Shown here: in pieces, positions 25,262 through 35,895 of the stretch | Layout of the letters: every line of letters begins with the position of its first letter | Numbering within the stretch: the first letter of the stretch is position 1 | Origin: Hallella colorans | GTDB taxonomy: Bacteria > Bacteroidota > Bacteroidia > Bacteroidales > Bacteroidaceae | DNA: 64,000 nt | Assembly (NCBI RefSeq): GCF_003096815.1 | Contig: NZ_QENY01000009.1 | Location: 1 to 64,000 of the forward strand | Direction of reading: 5' to 3' | Program-made: the position numbers and the translations under genes | Notes under the pieces: generated by a model | Databases searched by the model: none | The model's input: the letters and a program-made list of their open reading frames with translations, nothing else | Told to the model about the DNA's origin: nothing

Positions 25262-25459
25262 ATGCCAAAAGTAAAGACTAATTCCGGTGCTAAGAAGAGA
25301 TTTAGTTTCACCGGTACAGGTAAGATTAAACGCAAGCATGCTTACCACAGTCACATTCTGACTAAGAAGACTAAGAAACAAAAAAGGAATCTTGTGAAAT
25401 CAACATTGGTTGACAGCACAAACTTGAAGCAGGTACGCGACTTGCTCCGTCTCCGTTAA
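25262..25459 (+). CDS. rpmI: Large-subunit ribosomal protein bL35
   Basis: 65 residues, usual length. Begins [27 protein letters not shown], the family signature. It lies 79 bases after infC and 39 before rplT in the standard IF3-L35-L20 order. Confidence 0.98.
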   Translation: MPKVKTNSGAKKRFSFTGTGKIKRKHAYHSHILTKKTKKQKRNLVKSTLVDSTNLKQVRDLLRLR

Positions 25460-25498
25460 TTATTAACTTTTTAGTCGAACGTTTAAAGAAGGAAAATT

Positions 25499-25843
25499 AT
25501 GCCAAGATCAGTTAATCATGTTGCTTCAAGAGCAAAAAGAAAAAGAATTCTGAAGCTCACTAAAGGTTATTATGGAGCTCGCAAGAATGTCTGGACGGTA
25601 GCCAAGAACACCTGGGAGAAGGGTTTGACCTATGCTTACCGTGACCGTAAAAATAAGAAACGCAATTTCCGTGCGCTTTGGATACAACGTATCAATGCCG
25701 CCGCGCGCATTCATGACATGAGCTACAGCCAGTTGATGGGCGTCCTGCACAAGGAGGGAATTCAAATTAACCGTAAGGTTCTAGCCGACCTCGCTATGAA
25801 CAATCCCGAGGCTTTCAAGGCAATCGTGGACAAGGTGAAATAG
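25499..25843 (+). CDS. rplT: Large-subunit ribosomal protein bL20
   Basis: 114 residues, usual length. [29 protein letters not shown] and [14 protein letters not shown] are diagnostic. It binds 23S rRNA early in 50S assembly and in many bacteria represses its own operon. It is the last gene before the strong terminator at 25868. Confidence 0.98.
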   Translation: MPRSVNHVASRAKRKRILKLTKGYYGARKNVWTVAKNTWEKGLTYAYRDRKNKKRNFRALWIQRINAAARIHDMSYSQLMGVLHKEGIQINRKVLADLAMNNPEAFKAIVDKVK

Positions 25844-25867
25844 TCTGCCACGCAAAAAAATAATAAA

Positions 25868-25898
25868 GCGAGCGCCGCGAACGGCGCTCGCTTTTTTT
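25868..25898 (+). terminator. Rho-independent terminator after rplT
   Basis: GCGAGCGCCG, loop CGAA, CGGCGCTCGC, then seven T. A perfect 10-bp GC-rich stem. Confidence 0.95.
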
Positions 25899-26040
25899 GT
25901 GGCGTTTCGTTTCGCCATCGCCATCGTCCGGGGCGAGCCGACTTGTCTTGGATGGTGGCGAACGAAAAAAAGAATATCCGCCAGTCGTGTCGCGCTCAAT
26001 GCAAACACGCTGACGGATAGTTGATATTATCAGGAAGCCC

Positions 26041-28572
26041 TTATTTAAATGTTAGTTCGCTTTTACCGGGAGCTTTGCCAATGGAAATGGTGTGCCCCGG
26101 TTTAATATCTCCTGAGAGTATACGCTCGCAAAGGCCGTCCTCTATATATGTTTGAATGGCTCTCTTGAGTGGACGGGCTCCAAATTGAATATCATATCCC
26201 TTGGTGGCCACAAAATCTTTGGCCTTCTCTGATATCTGAACGTTATAGCCTAAATCGTTGATACGCTTGATGAGGCCGCGCAGCTCGATGTTGATAATCT
26301 GCTTGATAGCGCCCAAATCAAGTTGGTCGAATGTGATAATTTCATCCAGCCGGTTGAGAAATTCGGGCGAGAACTGCTTGTTCAAACTTTTTTGAATGAC
26401 CGAGCGGGCGTATTCTTTATTGGCCTCGCTCATGTCCGTGGCATTGTCTATACCGCCTGCGTTAAACCCAACGCCACGGCCGAACTCTTTCAGTTGGCGA
26501 GTGCCAGCGTTGGAGGTCATGATGATGACAGTGTTGCGAAAGTCCACGGTGCGTCCGTTTCCGTCGGTCAGCCTGCCCTCGTCCAGCGCTTGCAGCAACA
26601 AGTTGAAGACATTGCCGTGCGCTTTTTCTATCTCATCGAGCAGCACGATGGAGTAGGGGCGCCGACGCACTTGCTCCGTGAGCTGTCCGCCTTCTTCGTA
26701 CCCTACATAGCCGGGAGGCGCTCCTACCAGCCTCGACACGTTGAAGCTCTCTGTGTACTCGCTCATGTCAATGCGAATAAGCGCGTCTTCAGAGCCAAAC
26801 ATGTTTTCTGCCAATTTCTTTGCTAAATATGTTTTGCCAACTCCTGTCGGGCCAAGAAACATGAACGCGCCGATGGGATGGTTGGGCGAGCGAAGCCCGA
26901 CACGGTTGCGCTGAATGGCTTTTACCATTTTTTCGATGGCTCTGTCCTGCCCTATGACATCTTTCTTGAGAGTGTCGCCCATTTTCACCAAGCGTTCACT
27001 CTCGGTTTGCGCCATGCGCTGAAGGGGTACACCTGTCATCATTGAAACCACGTCTGCCACCTCCTTGTCTGTCACCACCTGTCGTGTGTCAGCGTCGTCT
27101 TGTCTCCATTGCTGTTGCATGTCTTGCAACTTCTGTTCCATTTGAGTCTGCTTGTCACGAAAACTGGCGGCCAACTCAAAATTCTGACTGTTTACCGCTT
27201 GGTGCTTCTTGGCTTTGACACTCTCTATCTCTTTTTCAATTTCGATAATCTCCTTTGGCACCTCTGCGTGCTGCAAATGCACTCTTGCCCCCACCTCGTC
27301 CATTGCGTCAATGGCCTTGTCCGGGAAAAATCTGTCGGTGACGTAGCGTTCCGTGAGCTTGACGCATGCGTTGATGGCATCCTCTGTATAGGTGACATGG
27401 TGGTGTTCCTCGTACCTGCTTTTGATGTTCATGAGGATTTGGAGAGTCTCTTCTTTTGTGGTGGGCTCCACAAGCACTTTTTGGAAACGTCGCTCCAACG
27501 CGCCATCTTTCTCAATGGAGTTTCTAAACTCGTCGAGCGTGGTGGCTCCTATGCACTGAATGGCGCCGCGCGCTAACGCTGGTTTCATAATGTTGGCGGC
27601 ATCCATGCTCCCCGGGGTGGACCCGGCGCCGACAAGTGTGTGTATCTCATCGATGAAGACTATGACATCCTTGTTCTGCTCCAATTCTTTCAGGAGCGCG
27701 CGTATTCGCTCTTCAAACTGCCCCCTGTACTTGGTTCCGGCCACTATTGCGGTCATGTCAAGGCTCACAACACGGCGGTTAAACAGCATCGGGGAAGTGC
27801 GGCGCTTGGATATCAGCTGAGCCAACCCCTCTACGATGGCGCTTTTTCCTACGCCGGGCTCACCTATTAATATTGGGTTGTTCTTCTTGCGGCGACACAA
27901 AATCTCTATCACCCGTTGTATCTCCTTTTCGCGTCCGACTACGGGGTCGAGCTTGCCTTGGGTAGCGGCGAGCGTCAAGTCGGTGGAAAAATTATCCAAA
28001 ACAGGTGTGCTGCTCTTGCCTTGAGACTGAGCGGTGGCGGTAGCGTGCCGTTTGTATCCACTTTGTTGGCTCTCCATGTTGGAGTCTTCGAAATCTTCCT
28101 CTTCCTCGTCAGGCAGGTCCAATCCGTCTGTCATGGGTTTCTTTTGTAACAATTGGAACATCTTCTCGTAAGTCAAGTTGTTTTCCTCCAGCACCTCTTT
28201 GGCTCCATTATCCAAGTTGTCGTGCAATATGGCAAGTAGCAAATGCTGAACGTCTACCGTTTGGGTATGCAAGATTCTCGCTTCGATCACGGCTAATTTC
28301 AATATGTTGCTGGCGTGGTCGTTTAGCAAAATGTCTCTTGTTTGAACGGTCATGTGTTGCTGGCTATCGCGTAAGCGTTCTTCCAGTTGGTATTTGATGT
28401 TGGGAACGCTGATAGCCAACCTTTCGAAAAGATCAGTCACTGGGCCTTCCTTTTCTCTGAGCATACCCAGCAAAAGGTGTTCTGGCCCAACAAAACCGCT
28501 GGTCAGGCGCGCTGCCTCTTCTCTGCTAAAAGCAAGTATCTCTGATATTTTGGGCGAAAATTGACTGGTCAT
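26041..28572 (-). CDS. clpC: ClpC-type AAA+ unfoldase (Clp protease ATP-binding subunit)
   Basis: 843 residues. The N-terminal double Clp-N domain (1-145) is followed by an acidic linker ([10 protein letters not shown]). AAA-1 has Walker A GEPGVGKS (237-244). A UVR/M-type middle coiled coil ([12 protein letters not shown], 464-475) marks ClpC rather than ClpA. AAA-2 has Walker A GPTGVGKT (574-581) and DEIEK (646-650). GRGVGF near residue 687 fits the ClpP-docking loop. It unfolds substrates and feeds them to ClpP. It is a single-gene unit, minus strand. Confidence 0.96.
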   Translation of the reverse strand: MTSQFSPKISEILAFSREEAARLTSGFVGPEHLLLGMLREKEGPVTDLFERLAISVPNIKYQLEERLRDSQQHMTVQTRDILLNDHASNILKLAVIEARILHTQTVDVQHLLLAILHDNLDNGAKEVLEENNLTYEKMFQLLQKKPMTDGLDLPDEEEEDFEDSNMESQQSGYKRHATATAQSQGKSSTPVLDNFSTDLTLAATQGKLDPVVGREKEIQRVIEILCRRKKNNPILIGEPGVGKSAIVEGLAQLISKRRTSPMLFNRRVVSLDMTAIVAGTKYRGQFEERIRALLKELEQNKDVIVFIDEIHTLVGAGSTPGSMDAANIMKPALARGAIQCIGATTLDEFRNSIEKDGALERRFQKVLVEPTTKEETLQILMNIKSRYEEHHHVTYTEDAINACVKLTERYVTDRFFPDKAIDAMDEVGARVHLQHAEVPKEIIEIEKEIESVKAKKHQAVNSQNFELAASFRDKQTQMEQKLQDMQQQWRQDDADTRQVVTDKEVADVVSMMTGVPLQRMAQTESERLVKMGDTLKKDVIGQDRAIEKMVKAIQRNRVGLRSPNHPIGAFMFLGPTGVGKTYLAKKLAENMFGSEDALIRIDMSEYTESFNVSRLVGAPPGYVGYEEGGQLTEQVRRRPYSIVLLDEIEKAHGNVFNLLLQALDEGRLTDGNGRTVDFRNTVIIMTSNAGTRQLKEFGRGVGFNAGGIDNATDMSEANKEYARSVIQKSLNKQFSPEFLNRLDEIITFDQLDLGAIKQIINIELRGLIKRINDLGYNVQISEKAKDFVATKGYDIQFGARPLKRAIQTYIEDGLCERILSGDIKPGHTISIGKAPGKSELTFK

Positions 28573-28643
28573 ATTTGGTTTATCCTTTCTCTAATTCTTA
28601 CTTAATGAGTACTGTTTTTCCTATGAACGTGCAAGTACCGTGC

Positions 28644-28651
28644 CAAAAATA
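28644..28651 (-). promoter_or_regulatory. Candidate -7 box (TATTTTTG) of clpC
   Basis: Minus-strand TATTTTTG 72 bases before the ATG. No -33 element was found; no CtsR- or HrcA-like repeat was seen. Confidence 0.35.
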
Positions 28652-28708
28652 TATTTTTCTTCCCACTCGTATAAATGTTATGATGTTGTGATTTAGGTTC
28701 GTTGGCAT

Positions 28709-31669
28709 TTACAGTCCACATATATCCCGGTATGGGCAGCAGGCGCATCGATTGCCGTCCTCGGTCGGGGTGAACGGAATATCCGTGTTAAAAATCTCTC
28801 CAAGGAGCAATTTCAGCCTCTCCATGAACTCTTCGTATTTGGCGTCAATGTCGTCTATCACTTCGTATTTTTTGTTTCCGACGTTGAATTTCAGGGTTGG
28901 GTCGTAGTTGCTTGAGCTTGCCTGTCGTATGAAGAAGAGCGCGGGCGCCACTGGATGTCGCCCCTTGTTGATAATCTTTTGACTTTCGTTTCCATGGCGC
29001 ACGATGCACGCGTACAAGAAGGCTTGCAGATAGTAGGTCGTGTGTTTTGAGTCTACATATGCTGGGTTGAAGATGTCTTCCACGCATGATGGCAATGCTC
29101 CCAGCGGCGTTCCTGTTTTGTAATCCACCACGCGAATGACGGCTTGGCCGTTTTTTTCTAACTGATCTATGCGGTCAATTCTGCCGCCAAGTCTTATGCG
29201 CCTATCCGATCCTTGCGCGCGAAATGTCATTTTGTCATAGAAATCGCCCTCCAATGACAGTATGTTAAATGGTGAAAGCTCCTTGTCAAGCGTTAAAAGT
29301 CGCTCTATGTAAAAGCTCACAACCTTTTTGTTTATGCGTTGCAACCCATTGTATTCAGGGTCGAAACTTGGCTTGTTTACCTTGAACAGCTCGTCCCTGA
29401 ACGCTTGGTTCAAGTGTCGTTCCATGCGTGGTTTGTTTGCCAATAGGCTTGAAATGCCATCCTTGGTCAAGGTTTTTTTGCCGTTGTCAGACAAGTCTTT
29501 GTAAATCAATTCGGCTGTCCTGTGGAAAAGGTTGCCAAACATCACGTTGTCGATTTGGTCCGCGTTATCCTCTCTCTCTTCCCTTAGCTGGCATATATTG
29601 TAGTAGAAAAATTGCAATTGGCATCTCAAATAGCGATTGATGTCTGATGGGGAGAGGTGCTCTATGGCATCGAGGATGGCACTGGTCGCGCCGTCTTTGT
29701 CTATGGCCTTGCGCTGAACGAGTGTCGCGCTTTGGCCAGATTTCAGAGTCTTGCGGTGAATGTCGTGGCGCCCTTTGTCCTCCACCATGAGCTGGAGCAT
29801 GAACCTGCTCATCTCACTTTGGCGCCCGTCTTCCGTGGAGTTGTTGTAAGTGAAGGTCACGTCGCGCGCTCTTTGCAGCAGCGAGTAAAAGTAGTAGGCG
29901 TAGATAGCCACCTTGTTTTCCACGGTCGTGAGTTCGTAGCCCGCCCGGATGGAGTGTGGGATGAAAGACGTGTCGTTCACGTTTTTGGGTAAGTTGCCCT
30001 CGTTGCACGACAGCAGCAGCACATGGTCAAAGTCCAAGTTGCGTGTCTCGAGCACGCCCATCACCTGTATTCCAAGTAGCGGCTCGCCGTGAAATGGTAT
30101 CGTGGCGCTTTGTATCACCTGCGTGATGAGCCGTTGGAGTATGAGCGTGGAAACTATTTGCTTGCCGCTTTTTTCGTCTATGTTCCCATAGGTCATGCCC
30201 ATTTCCGGGGTGCAAGGCACCATGATCTCGTTCAGCCGATTGATAATCGTGTACATTCTGAAAACCGATTCCTGCGTCAATGGGTCGGCTTCGTCTTTGG
30301 CCCCCATGCCCACGCGCTTGAGAATGTTGGCAATCCATGGCAGCAATGGCAGCCTGCCATCGTCTGGCTCCATCTCCGCGAACAGTTCCGCCATTGCCTC
30401 GTCATAGCCATTTGTCAATTCTTTCCTGCTCGGGTAGTAGGTATGCGCGCTTGCCAATTTGGTTGCGAGAATGGTGCAGTCGGCGGATATATATTTGGCA
30501 TAGGGGTGTCTCAGCGTTTTGACGACATGTCTCAACAGGTATTTGTCCGTGTTTTTGACGGTCCCTTTCAGCTGTAGGTTTATCAACGTCTGCACCAACG
30601 TGCTCACCGGCGAGACCGACAGTGGGTAGCCGGTAGTGATGTTTACGTTCTCCACCTCGTCTGGCAGGCAGTGTATGACGGTTTTCAACAAGCGCTCGTC
30701 TCCCAGCACTATTGCCGTGCGCGCGCCGTCCTTGATGCGGTCGCCCTGCCTCAACCATTCGGCCACATAGCGCGCTTGGATATTCTCTGTGGGCGCCGAG
30801 ATATATGATATGTCTTTCGGGGCGTCCATGTTGTGGTATATATCCTCGTGGACCAGCCCGCGAGAAATGCGCTGTCGCGATAGCTCGTTGGGGAATTTCT
30901 CCATGTATTGGGTCACGAATTTTCCTGCCTCGTTGTTTTTTTCCGCGTAGTAGCTGTCATAATCCCAATAAAACTCCGCTCGCCCCTCGTCCCTTAACCG
31001 GCTGAAGAGACGTTGCTCCACCTTTTGAAGCAAGTTGAACCCCACAAAAATATAATGCTTGTGCTGAAAATCAATGGTCTCTTTCTCCACGACTTGCCTG
31101 TATAGCATGCCTTCGTACGCGTAGCCCTCCCCCATCAATTTTTCTCGATAGGCGCGGTAAATGTCGGCCAAATGTCGCCAAATGTCATTAAAACGACGTT
31201 GCATTTCCGTTTCGTCGAGCACCTTGCCAAAGAATTTTTCCAAGCTCTCCCGCTGTTTCTCGCTCAAGAACGAGAAGTCTTTCAATTCTTGCCACGCCTC
31301 AAGATTGATAAACATTTTCTCGGCGTCAGCCATGTTTTTGTCCACGTCGTCAAAATCAGACAGCAGCAATTGCCCCCACGAGTAGAAGTGATCCAATGGC
31401 TCGTCAGACCCCATCACCTCGCAAAATGTGTTGTACAATTTGAAAACCAACGATATTTGGTCGGGCACCTGCCATTCAGAGTGACGACGAAAAAGGTCGC
31501 TTATGGTGATGTAAGCGGGGCTCCAAAGAGGTTTTCCCAGCTCATCGTATAACGCTTGGTTCATGAACAGCGAGGCCCGCTTGTTGGGAAACACGATCGC
31601 TATGTCGCTCAGTCCCTCCGGGTGCTTGGCCAGTATGTCCTTGGCCACGTATTGTAAAAAAGATTTCAT
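28709..31669 (-). CDS. AddB-like PD-(D/E)XK nuclease of a recombination helicase-nuclease
   Basis: 986 residues from the ATG at 31669 (MKSFLQYVAKDILAKHPE); the frame opens at 31693 but the extra eight residues do not fit. The N-terminal and central parts are a degenerate UvrD-like fold (IVFPNKRASLFMNQAL). The C-terminal nuclease has VVDYKTGTP. A Cys in RYLRCQLQFFYYNI plus the final CACCPYRDIC match the pattern of an iron-sulphur cluster that closes AddB nuclease domains. It pairs with the 1122-residue helicase-nuclease upstream and probably resects double-strand breaks for RecA. The separation from addB proper is by family resemblance only. Confidence 0.88.
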   Translation of the reverse strand: MKSFLQYVAKDILAKHPEGLSDIAIVFPNKRASLFMNQALYDELGKPLWSPAYITISDLFRRHSEWQVPDQISLVFKLYNTFCEVMGSDEPLDHFYSWGQLLLSDFDDVDKNMADAEKMFINLEAWQELKDFSFLSEKQRESLEKFFGKVLDETEMQRRFNDIWRHLADIYRAYREKLMGEGYAYEGMLYRQVVEKETIDFQHKHYIFVGFNLLQKVEQRLFSRLRDEGRAEFYWDYDSYYAEKNNEAGKFVTQYMEKFPNELSRQRISRGLVHEDIYHNMDAPKDISYISAPTENIQARYVAEWLRQGDRIKDGARTAIVLGDERLLKTVIHCLPDEVENVNITTGYPLSVSPVSTLVQTLINLQLKGTVKNTDKYLLRHVVKTLRHPYAKYISADCTILATKLASAHTYYPSRKELTNGYDEAMAELFAEMEPDDGRLPLLPWIANILKRVGMGAKDEADPLTQESVFRMYTIINRLNEIMVPCTPEMGMTYGNIDEKSGKQIVSTLILQRLITQVIQSATIPFHGEPLLGIQVMGVLETRNLDFDHVLLLSCNEGNLPKNVNDTSFIPHSIRAGYELTTVENKVAIYAYYFYSLLQRARDVTFTYNNSTEDGRQSEMSRFMLQLMVEDKGRHDIHRKTLKSGQSATLVQRKAIDKDGATSAILDAIEHLSPSDINRYLRCQLQFFYYNICQLREEREDNADQIDNVMFGNLFHRTAELIYKDLSDNGKKTLTKDGISSLLANKPRMERHLNQAFRDELFKVNKPSFDPEYNGLQRINKKVVSFYIERLLTLDKELSPFNILSLEGDFYDKMTFRAQGSDRRIRLGGRIDRIDQLEKNGQAVIRVVDYKTGTPLGALPSCVEDIFNPAYVDSKHTTYYLQAFLYACIVRHGNESQKIINKGRHPVAPALFFIRQASSSNYDPTLKFNVGNKKYEVIDDIDAKYEEFMERLKLLLGEIFNTDIPFTPTEDGNRCACCPYRDICGL

Positions 31670-31751
31670 CATCCAGTTCTTATGCCATTTCAATGTTGCC
31701 CGTACCCAAATAAAAACTTGTCAACCGGGCCAATGCGGTTATCTTGTCGCG

Positions 31752-34700
31752 CTATACCTCGTCACCTTGGCCCGGTTTCACCCTTACGGTGCGGTTGGGC
31801 TCTATGTACCACAAATATCCGGACACATTGCCGTAGCCCATCTCGCGCAACAAGGCCATGTATCCCCTTACCTGCGCGTGGTGCCTGCTCATCTCCTTGC
31901 CTGTCTTAAAGTCTATCACGATCATCTCCTCCTTATTATATATCACGCGGTCTGGACGGTTTTTCTTGACATTCCCGTTGCTTTTGTCGTATGACAAGAT
32001 ATTGCGCTCGTTTAAAACTTGCCATTCGGGGGTGAACCATCGAGCTACTTCCGGCTTGGACAGTCGGTCGTCAATCATCGCCTTGAGCTTCTGGCGCGTC
32101 ATGGGCTTGCCGTACAACACGCCATCAAACTCCAACTTGTCTATAGCCTCGCTCACGTCGTCGGCAGTCACGATCGAGGCCAGTAGCGCGTGCAATATGT
32201 TTCCCGTCTGGATATATGACTGTCTTCTCTCGTTTTCATCCAAATCGTCTTGGGGCGTCACGAAGTTAACGCTGTCATTGCTTTGCCTGAAAATGGCCTT
32301 GGTGTCATAGTTCTTGACAGGTATTCTAACCCCTTGCTCGGCCTGCTCAAAAACGTTGCTCGTGGCTTTTGTCTTTTCCTCTCGCGCGGGGCATAGGGTT
32401 CCAAACTGAAACGTTGTGACATCATCCTCGCCGTTTTCCAAGGTGTGCCCCGGAAGTATGTCGGCCAATTTGACCCTTGGCCCATCTTTGTCAGCGTCAA
32501 TTTTTTCAAGTGGGTTGGGCCCCTCGAACTCGAGTACCTTGCCTATTAAGGTAGAGGGGTATTCCGCTCGGCCTTTTTTCCCAAACACGAAGAGATTGCA
32601 ACCGGCGCGCGTGAAAGCCACGTAGAGCAGGTTCAGGTTGTCCACAAGGTTTTTCAGGTGCTCGCTTTGATATTGCTCGCGGTATATGGAGCCCATCAGC
32701 TTGTTGGTGTAAAAATTCACGGGCACCAACGGCAGCTCGTTGTAAGGGGCATGTTTGGGAGCCACCCATAGCACGTCGGTGCTCATCTCTGTCTTCCAGT
32801 CGCAGAAAGGTATAATCACGTTCTCAAACTCCAATCCCTTGCTTTTGTGTATGGTCAACAGCCTCACGCCATCCACCTCGTCGCTCTGAATGGATTTGTC
32901 TGCTATGTTTTCATCCCATTCTTTCAAGAAGTCGTCTATGCCTGCCACGTATTCTTGCGCGAAGTCGGAGAGCTTGTCGAAAAAGGCGCAAACGTATGCG
33001 CTCTGCCCTTCCAGCTCTTCCAAATTGAAAATATGATACAGTTTCTCAGCCAAATCCACAAGTGGCGTGGACAGGAGTTCGTCCCAGCGGCGTGTCATTT
33101 CTTGTGGAAGCTGCTCGTAAAGCTCGTTTTTCCCGGCAAATATCTCGCTGTCTGGCACGCGCTCGGCATTGCCTTTTATTTTGCGGTAGGCTTTCACGAG
33201 CGCGGCGGCGGTGAGCTTGTCGTTTGGGTTTGCCAGCAAGCGCATAGCCCTTACGATGGTGTTTACGGCAAGCGAGGCTCCGAGTCGGAACGCCTCGTCA
33301 GACACCATGGGCACCATCGTGGGCTCACCGTTCAGCTCAATGGCGTTTTGTTGGAAATAATTGGCAAGCATCCTGATATGCTTTCGATTTCTGGCGAGGA
33401 TGGCTATTTTCCCCGGGCGAATGCCGGCCGACAGCAACTCTTCCAGCGTGTGGCCAACCTCCATGATCATTTGTGTCTCGTATTCCTTGGCAGGTATCAA
33501 CCGAATGGTCACAGACCCGGCGGCGCTCTCGTCCATTTGGGCTTCTTTGGCCGACACACGCTGCACCACGTCGCCATACGCGCGCGCTGTGTCTTGGGCC
33601 TCGAGCAGCAAGGGCGATGGAGCGTCGCCAAGCTCGAGGGTGGCTATGGCGTCGTCGGTGGACAGCCGTGACGCTATTTTAAAAAAGACATTGTTAAACT
33701 GTATGATGTTTCGTTTGGAGCGATAGTTGGTGCTCAAGGTTTTTATCTCTATCCTGCTGTCGTTTTCCGGCGTGAGGTTTTGCAGCAGGTGCCAGTCGCC
33801 ATTGCGCCACCTGTAAATGCTCTGTTTCACGTCGCCAACTATCAGTGAGCCGTTGTTGTGCGCGAGACAATCGTCCAGCAGCACCTTGAAATTGCTCCAT
33901 TGCACGGTGCTGGTGTCTTGAAACTCGTCTATCATAATATAGCGTAGCCGCGCGCCTATCTTCTCGTAGATGAACGGAGAATCTTGTTTGTCTATAAGAT
34001 CGTTGAGCAGTTTTTGGGTGTTGGAAAGCGGATAGTTGTTATTGTCGGCGTTGATGCGTCTCACCTCTCTCTCTATCCTTCCGAGCAATCTCAGCTCATT
34101 GATGTTGCCCAATGTAAGATCGACCGACCTTACCACTACGCTTTGTCGCTCTCGCTCCTCTTCCGTCCGACGCAAGAGCGGCCCTATCTCGCTGATTATC
34201 ACTTGGCTGGTTGGATTGTCCTCGGTGCCTTTCCTGACCAAGCAAATGGGGTCCTCGATGGCTTTGGCCACATACGAGTTGGGCATTTTGTCGTCCGTGA
34301 AATTGCCTGCGGCTATCTTGGCGTAATAACCGGGCACGCCTTTGCCGCCTTGGAAGAAGTCTTTGTCCGTGATGAGGCGCTCGTCCACTATTTTCCGATA
34401 CTCTGCGGCTAAGGCTTCCATTGTTTTGTTGGCCTCGGCTCTCATGGTCCTGAGCTTGTTGGTGTATCGCTTGAAGAACTCAGGGTCGTCCATGATGCGC
34501 CTTAGCTCTCGCTGGTGCTCTTTGTAAAAATCCTTGAAGATATTCTTGCCGAAGTTTTTTATTTGCCCAATGACATTCCAATTTTTTTCGTCGTCTATTT
34601 TTTCCGTGACAAAATCCATGACCCACGTGAGCAGTGGGTCGTCGTCGCCGCTTATGTTCTCAATGATATTGTCCACGGCCCGCTCTTCCACCTCGCTGTC

Positions 34701-35120
34701 GTTCAGGGCCACCGTCAGGTTGGCCGTCAGCCCAAGCTCCCGCGCGAGATTGCGCAATATGCGCTGGAAGAAGCTGTCTATGGTCTCCACCTTGAAATAA
34801 TGGTAGTTGTGCAGCACAAGATCCAAAGCCTCCTTGGCTCTTTGGCGTATCATGGTGTCTCCCATCTTTGGAAACGCCTGCCGCATGCAGTCCATGTAAT
34901 CCTCAGAGTCTGGCAGCGCGTTGCCTATGCCGTAAAGTTGCCCCAATATGCGGGTCTTCATTTCCTCGGTTGCTTTGTTGGTAAAGGTCACTGCCAGAAT
35001 GTTGCGGTAGTTTTGTGGGTTTAGCACAAGCAACTTGATGTATTCTACGGCCAGCGTGAAGGTTTTGCCACTGCCGGCACTGGCTTTGTAAATGGTGATG
35101 GGTTTGGTTGACTCTGTCAT
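31752..35120 (-). CDS. AddA-like UvrD helicase with C-terminal nuclease
   Basis: 1122 residues. Superfamily 1 helicase: Walker A ASAGSGKT (13-20), TFTNKATEEMKTR, MIDEFQDTS (motif II), STNYRSK and VRLLTIHKSKGLEFENVI, then LLYVAFTRAGCNLF (motif VI). The C-terminal RecB-like nuclease shows VIDFKTGKE (Asp1070, Lys1072) and QVRGYMALL. With the AddB-like partner 82 bases downstream it should form the double-strand-break resection complex of this phylum. A long complementary frame on the plus strand is a shadow. Confidence 0.92.
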   Translation of the reverse strand: MTESTKPITIYKASAGSGKTFTLAVEYIKLLVLNPQNYRNILAVTFTNKATEEMKTRILGQLYGIGNALPDSEDYMDCMRQAFPKMGDTMIRQRAKEALDLVLHNYHYFKVETIDSFFQRILRNLARELGLTANLTVALNDSEVEERAVDNIIENISGDDDPLLTWVMDFVTEKIDDEKNWNVIGQIKNFGKNIFKDFYKEHQRELRRIMDDPEFFKRYTNKLRTMRAEANKTMEALAAEYRKIVDERLITDKDFFQGGKGVPGYYAKIAAGNFTDDKMPNSYVAKAIEDPICLVRKGTEDNPTSQVIISEIGPLLRRTEEERERQSVVVRSVDLTLGNINELRLLGRIEREVRRINADNNNYPLSNTQKLLNDLIDKQDSPFIYEKIGARLRYIMIDEFQDTSTVQWSNFKVLLDDCLAHNNGSLIVGDVKQSIYRWRNGDWHLLQNLTPENDSRIEIKTLSTNYRSKRNIIQFNNVFFKIASRLSTDDAIATLELGDAPSPLLLEAQDTARAYGDVVQRVSAKEAQMDESAAGSVTIRLIPAKEYETQMIMEVGHTLEELLSAGIRPGKIAILARNRKHIRMLANYFQQNAIELNGEPTMVPMVSDEAFRLGASLAVNTIVRAMRLLANPNDKLTAAALVKAYRKIKGNAERVPDSEIFAGKNELYEQLPQEMTRRWDELLSTPLVDLAEKLYHIFNLEELEGQSAYVCAFFDKLSDFAQEYVAGIDDFLKEWDENIADKSIQSDEVDGVRLLTIHKSKGLEFENVIIPFCDWKTEMSTDVLWVAPKHAPYNELPLVPVNFYTNKLMGSIYREQYQSEHLKNLVDNLNLLYVAFTRAGCNLFVFGKKGRAEYPSTLIGKVLEFEGPNPLEKIDADKDGPRVKLADILPGHTLENGEDDVTTFQFGTLCPAREEKTKATSNVFEQAEQGVRIPVKNYDTKAIFRQSNDSVNFVTPQDDLDENERRQSYIQTGNILHALLASIVTADDVSEAIDKLEFDGVLYGKPMTRQKLKAMIDDRLSKPEVARWFTPEWQVLNERNILSYDKSNGNVKKNRPDRVIYNKEEMIVIDFKTGKEMSRHHAQVRGYMALLREMGYGNVSGYLWYIEPNRTVRVKPGQGDEV

Positions 35121-35154
35121 GAGGCTGATTTGCGCGGCTGCGATATTATGATGA

Positions 35155-35185
35155 CAAAGGTAGCTTTTTTAGTTGGAATGGCCAA
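35155..35185 (-). promoter_or_regulatory. Promoter of the AddAB-like pair
   Basis: Minus strand: TTG (35185-35183), 20-base spacer, TACCTTTG (35162-35155); 35 bases before the ATG at 35120. Confidence 0.75.
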
Positions 35186-35862
35186 AAATGCCAGCTCGCT
35201 ATTTAGCCCTTGCGCCCACGGAGGGTATGGCGTAATTCGTGGCGCGACGTTTCCGCATGGAAATTGTCATGAAAACTTCACTAAAAACTTGTCATGGAAA
35301 AAAGATGAAATAGAGAAAAATTAGCATCAGTTTGTAAATAATAAGTCAGACCGCTTCTCTTTTTTCATCGTTCATTTTCCCATGGAGCACTATTCGTATT
35401 GTCTTTCGTACCTATTCGCATTGTGTTTAAGCATTTTTGGCGTGTCGTTTAAGCGCTAATGCTGGCTCGATAAGATACCAAACGCGGCGACATCAGAAAA
35501 CTATTTGATATGTTTTGAGTAAATATCCGCATAACATTCTTATATATAGCCATTTAATAAAAACTCTAATTGCTGGCTTTATTTTGAGAATTTGATTTGT
35601 TATTTTCAAGCAAGTGAAGCACGAAGAGGTCTTTGTCATATTTTTTCGCACATGTATGCCCTGCGCCACATTTACGCGTAAAGGCTATGTCAGAATGCTG
35701 TCGCTTGCCAAAGGCCTGGCCTTGGTGCGCATCTCCAAAACCCCCTTTGATGTGGGGTGGGTTTGTTACCGTTTACCAACAAGGGCTTCATCCAAAAGCT
35801 GGATATTCAAGTGCGCTCGTTAACTTTTTGTCAGAACCATCGGATAACTCGATAATTTTTCG
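35186..35862. other. Intergenic region with degenerate repeat
   Basis: About 680 bases without a supported gene. ATTCGCATTGTGTTTAAG at 35414-35431 resembles 24151 and, in part, 61893. Two overlapping plus-strand frames at 35614-35878 end near the ftsY promoter and show no family features. Confidence 0.45.
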
Positions 35863-35870
35863 TAAGTTTG
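35863..35870 (+). promoter_or_regulatory. -7 box (TAAGTTTG) of the ftsY operon
   Basis: TAAGTTTG 25 bases before the ATG at 35896. No clear -33 TTG. Confidence 0.6.
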
Positions 35871-35895
35871 CATATTAAACTGATAGAATTGTCAC

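Noticed and set aside
32847..33671. 274-codon plus-strand frame opposite the AddA-like gene
   Set aside because: It is antisense to a clear helicase-nuclease gene with intact motifs, has no family features, and is caused by codon bias in that gene.
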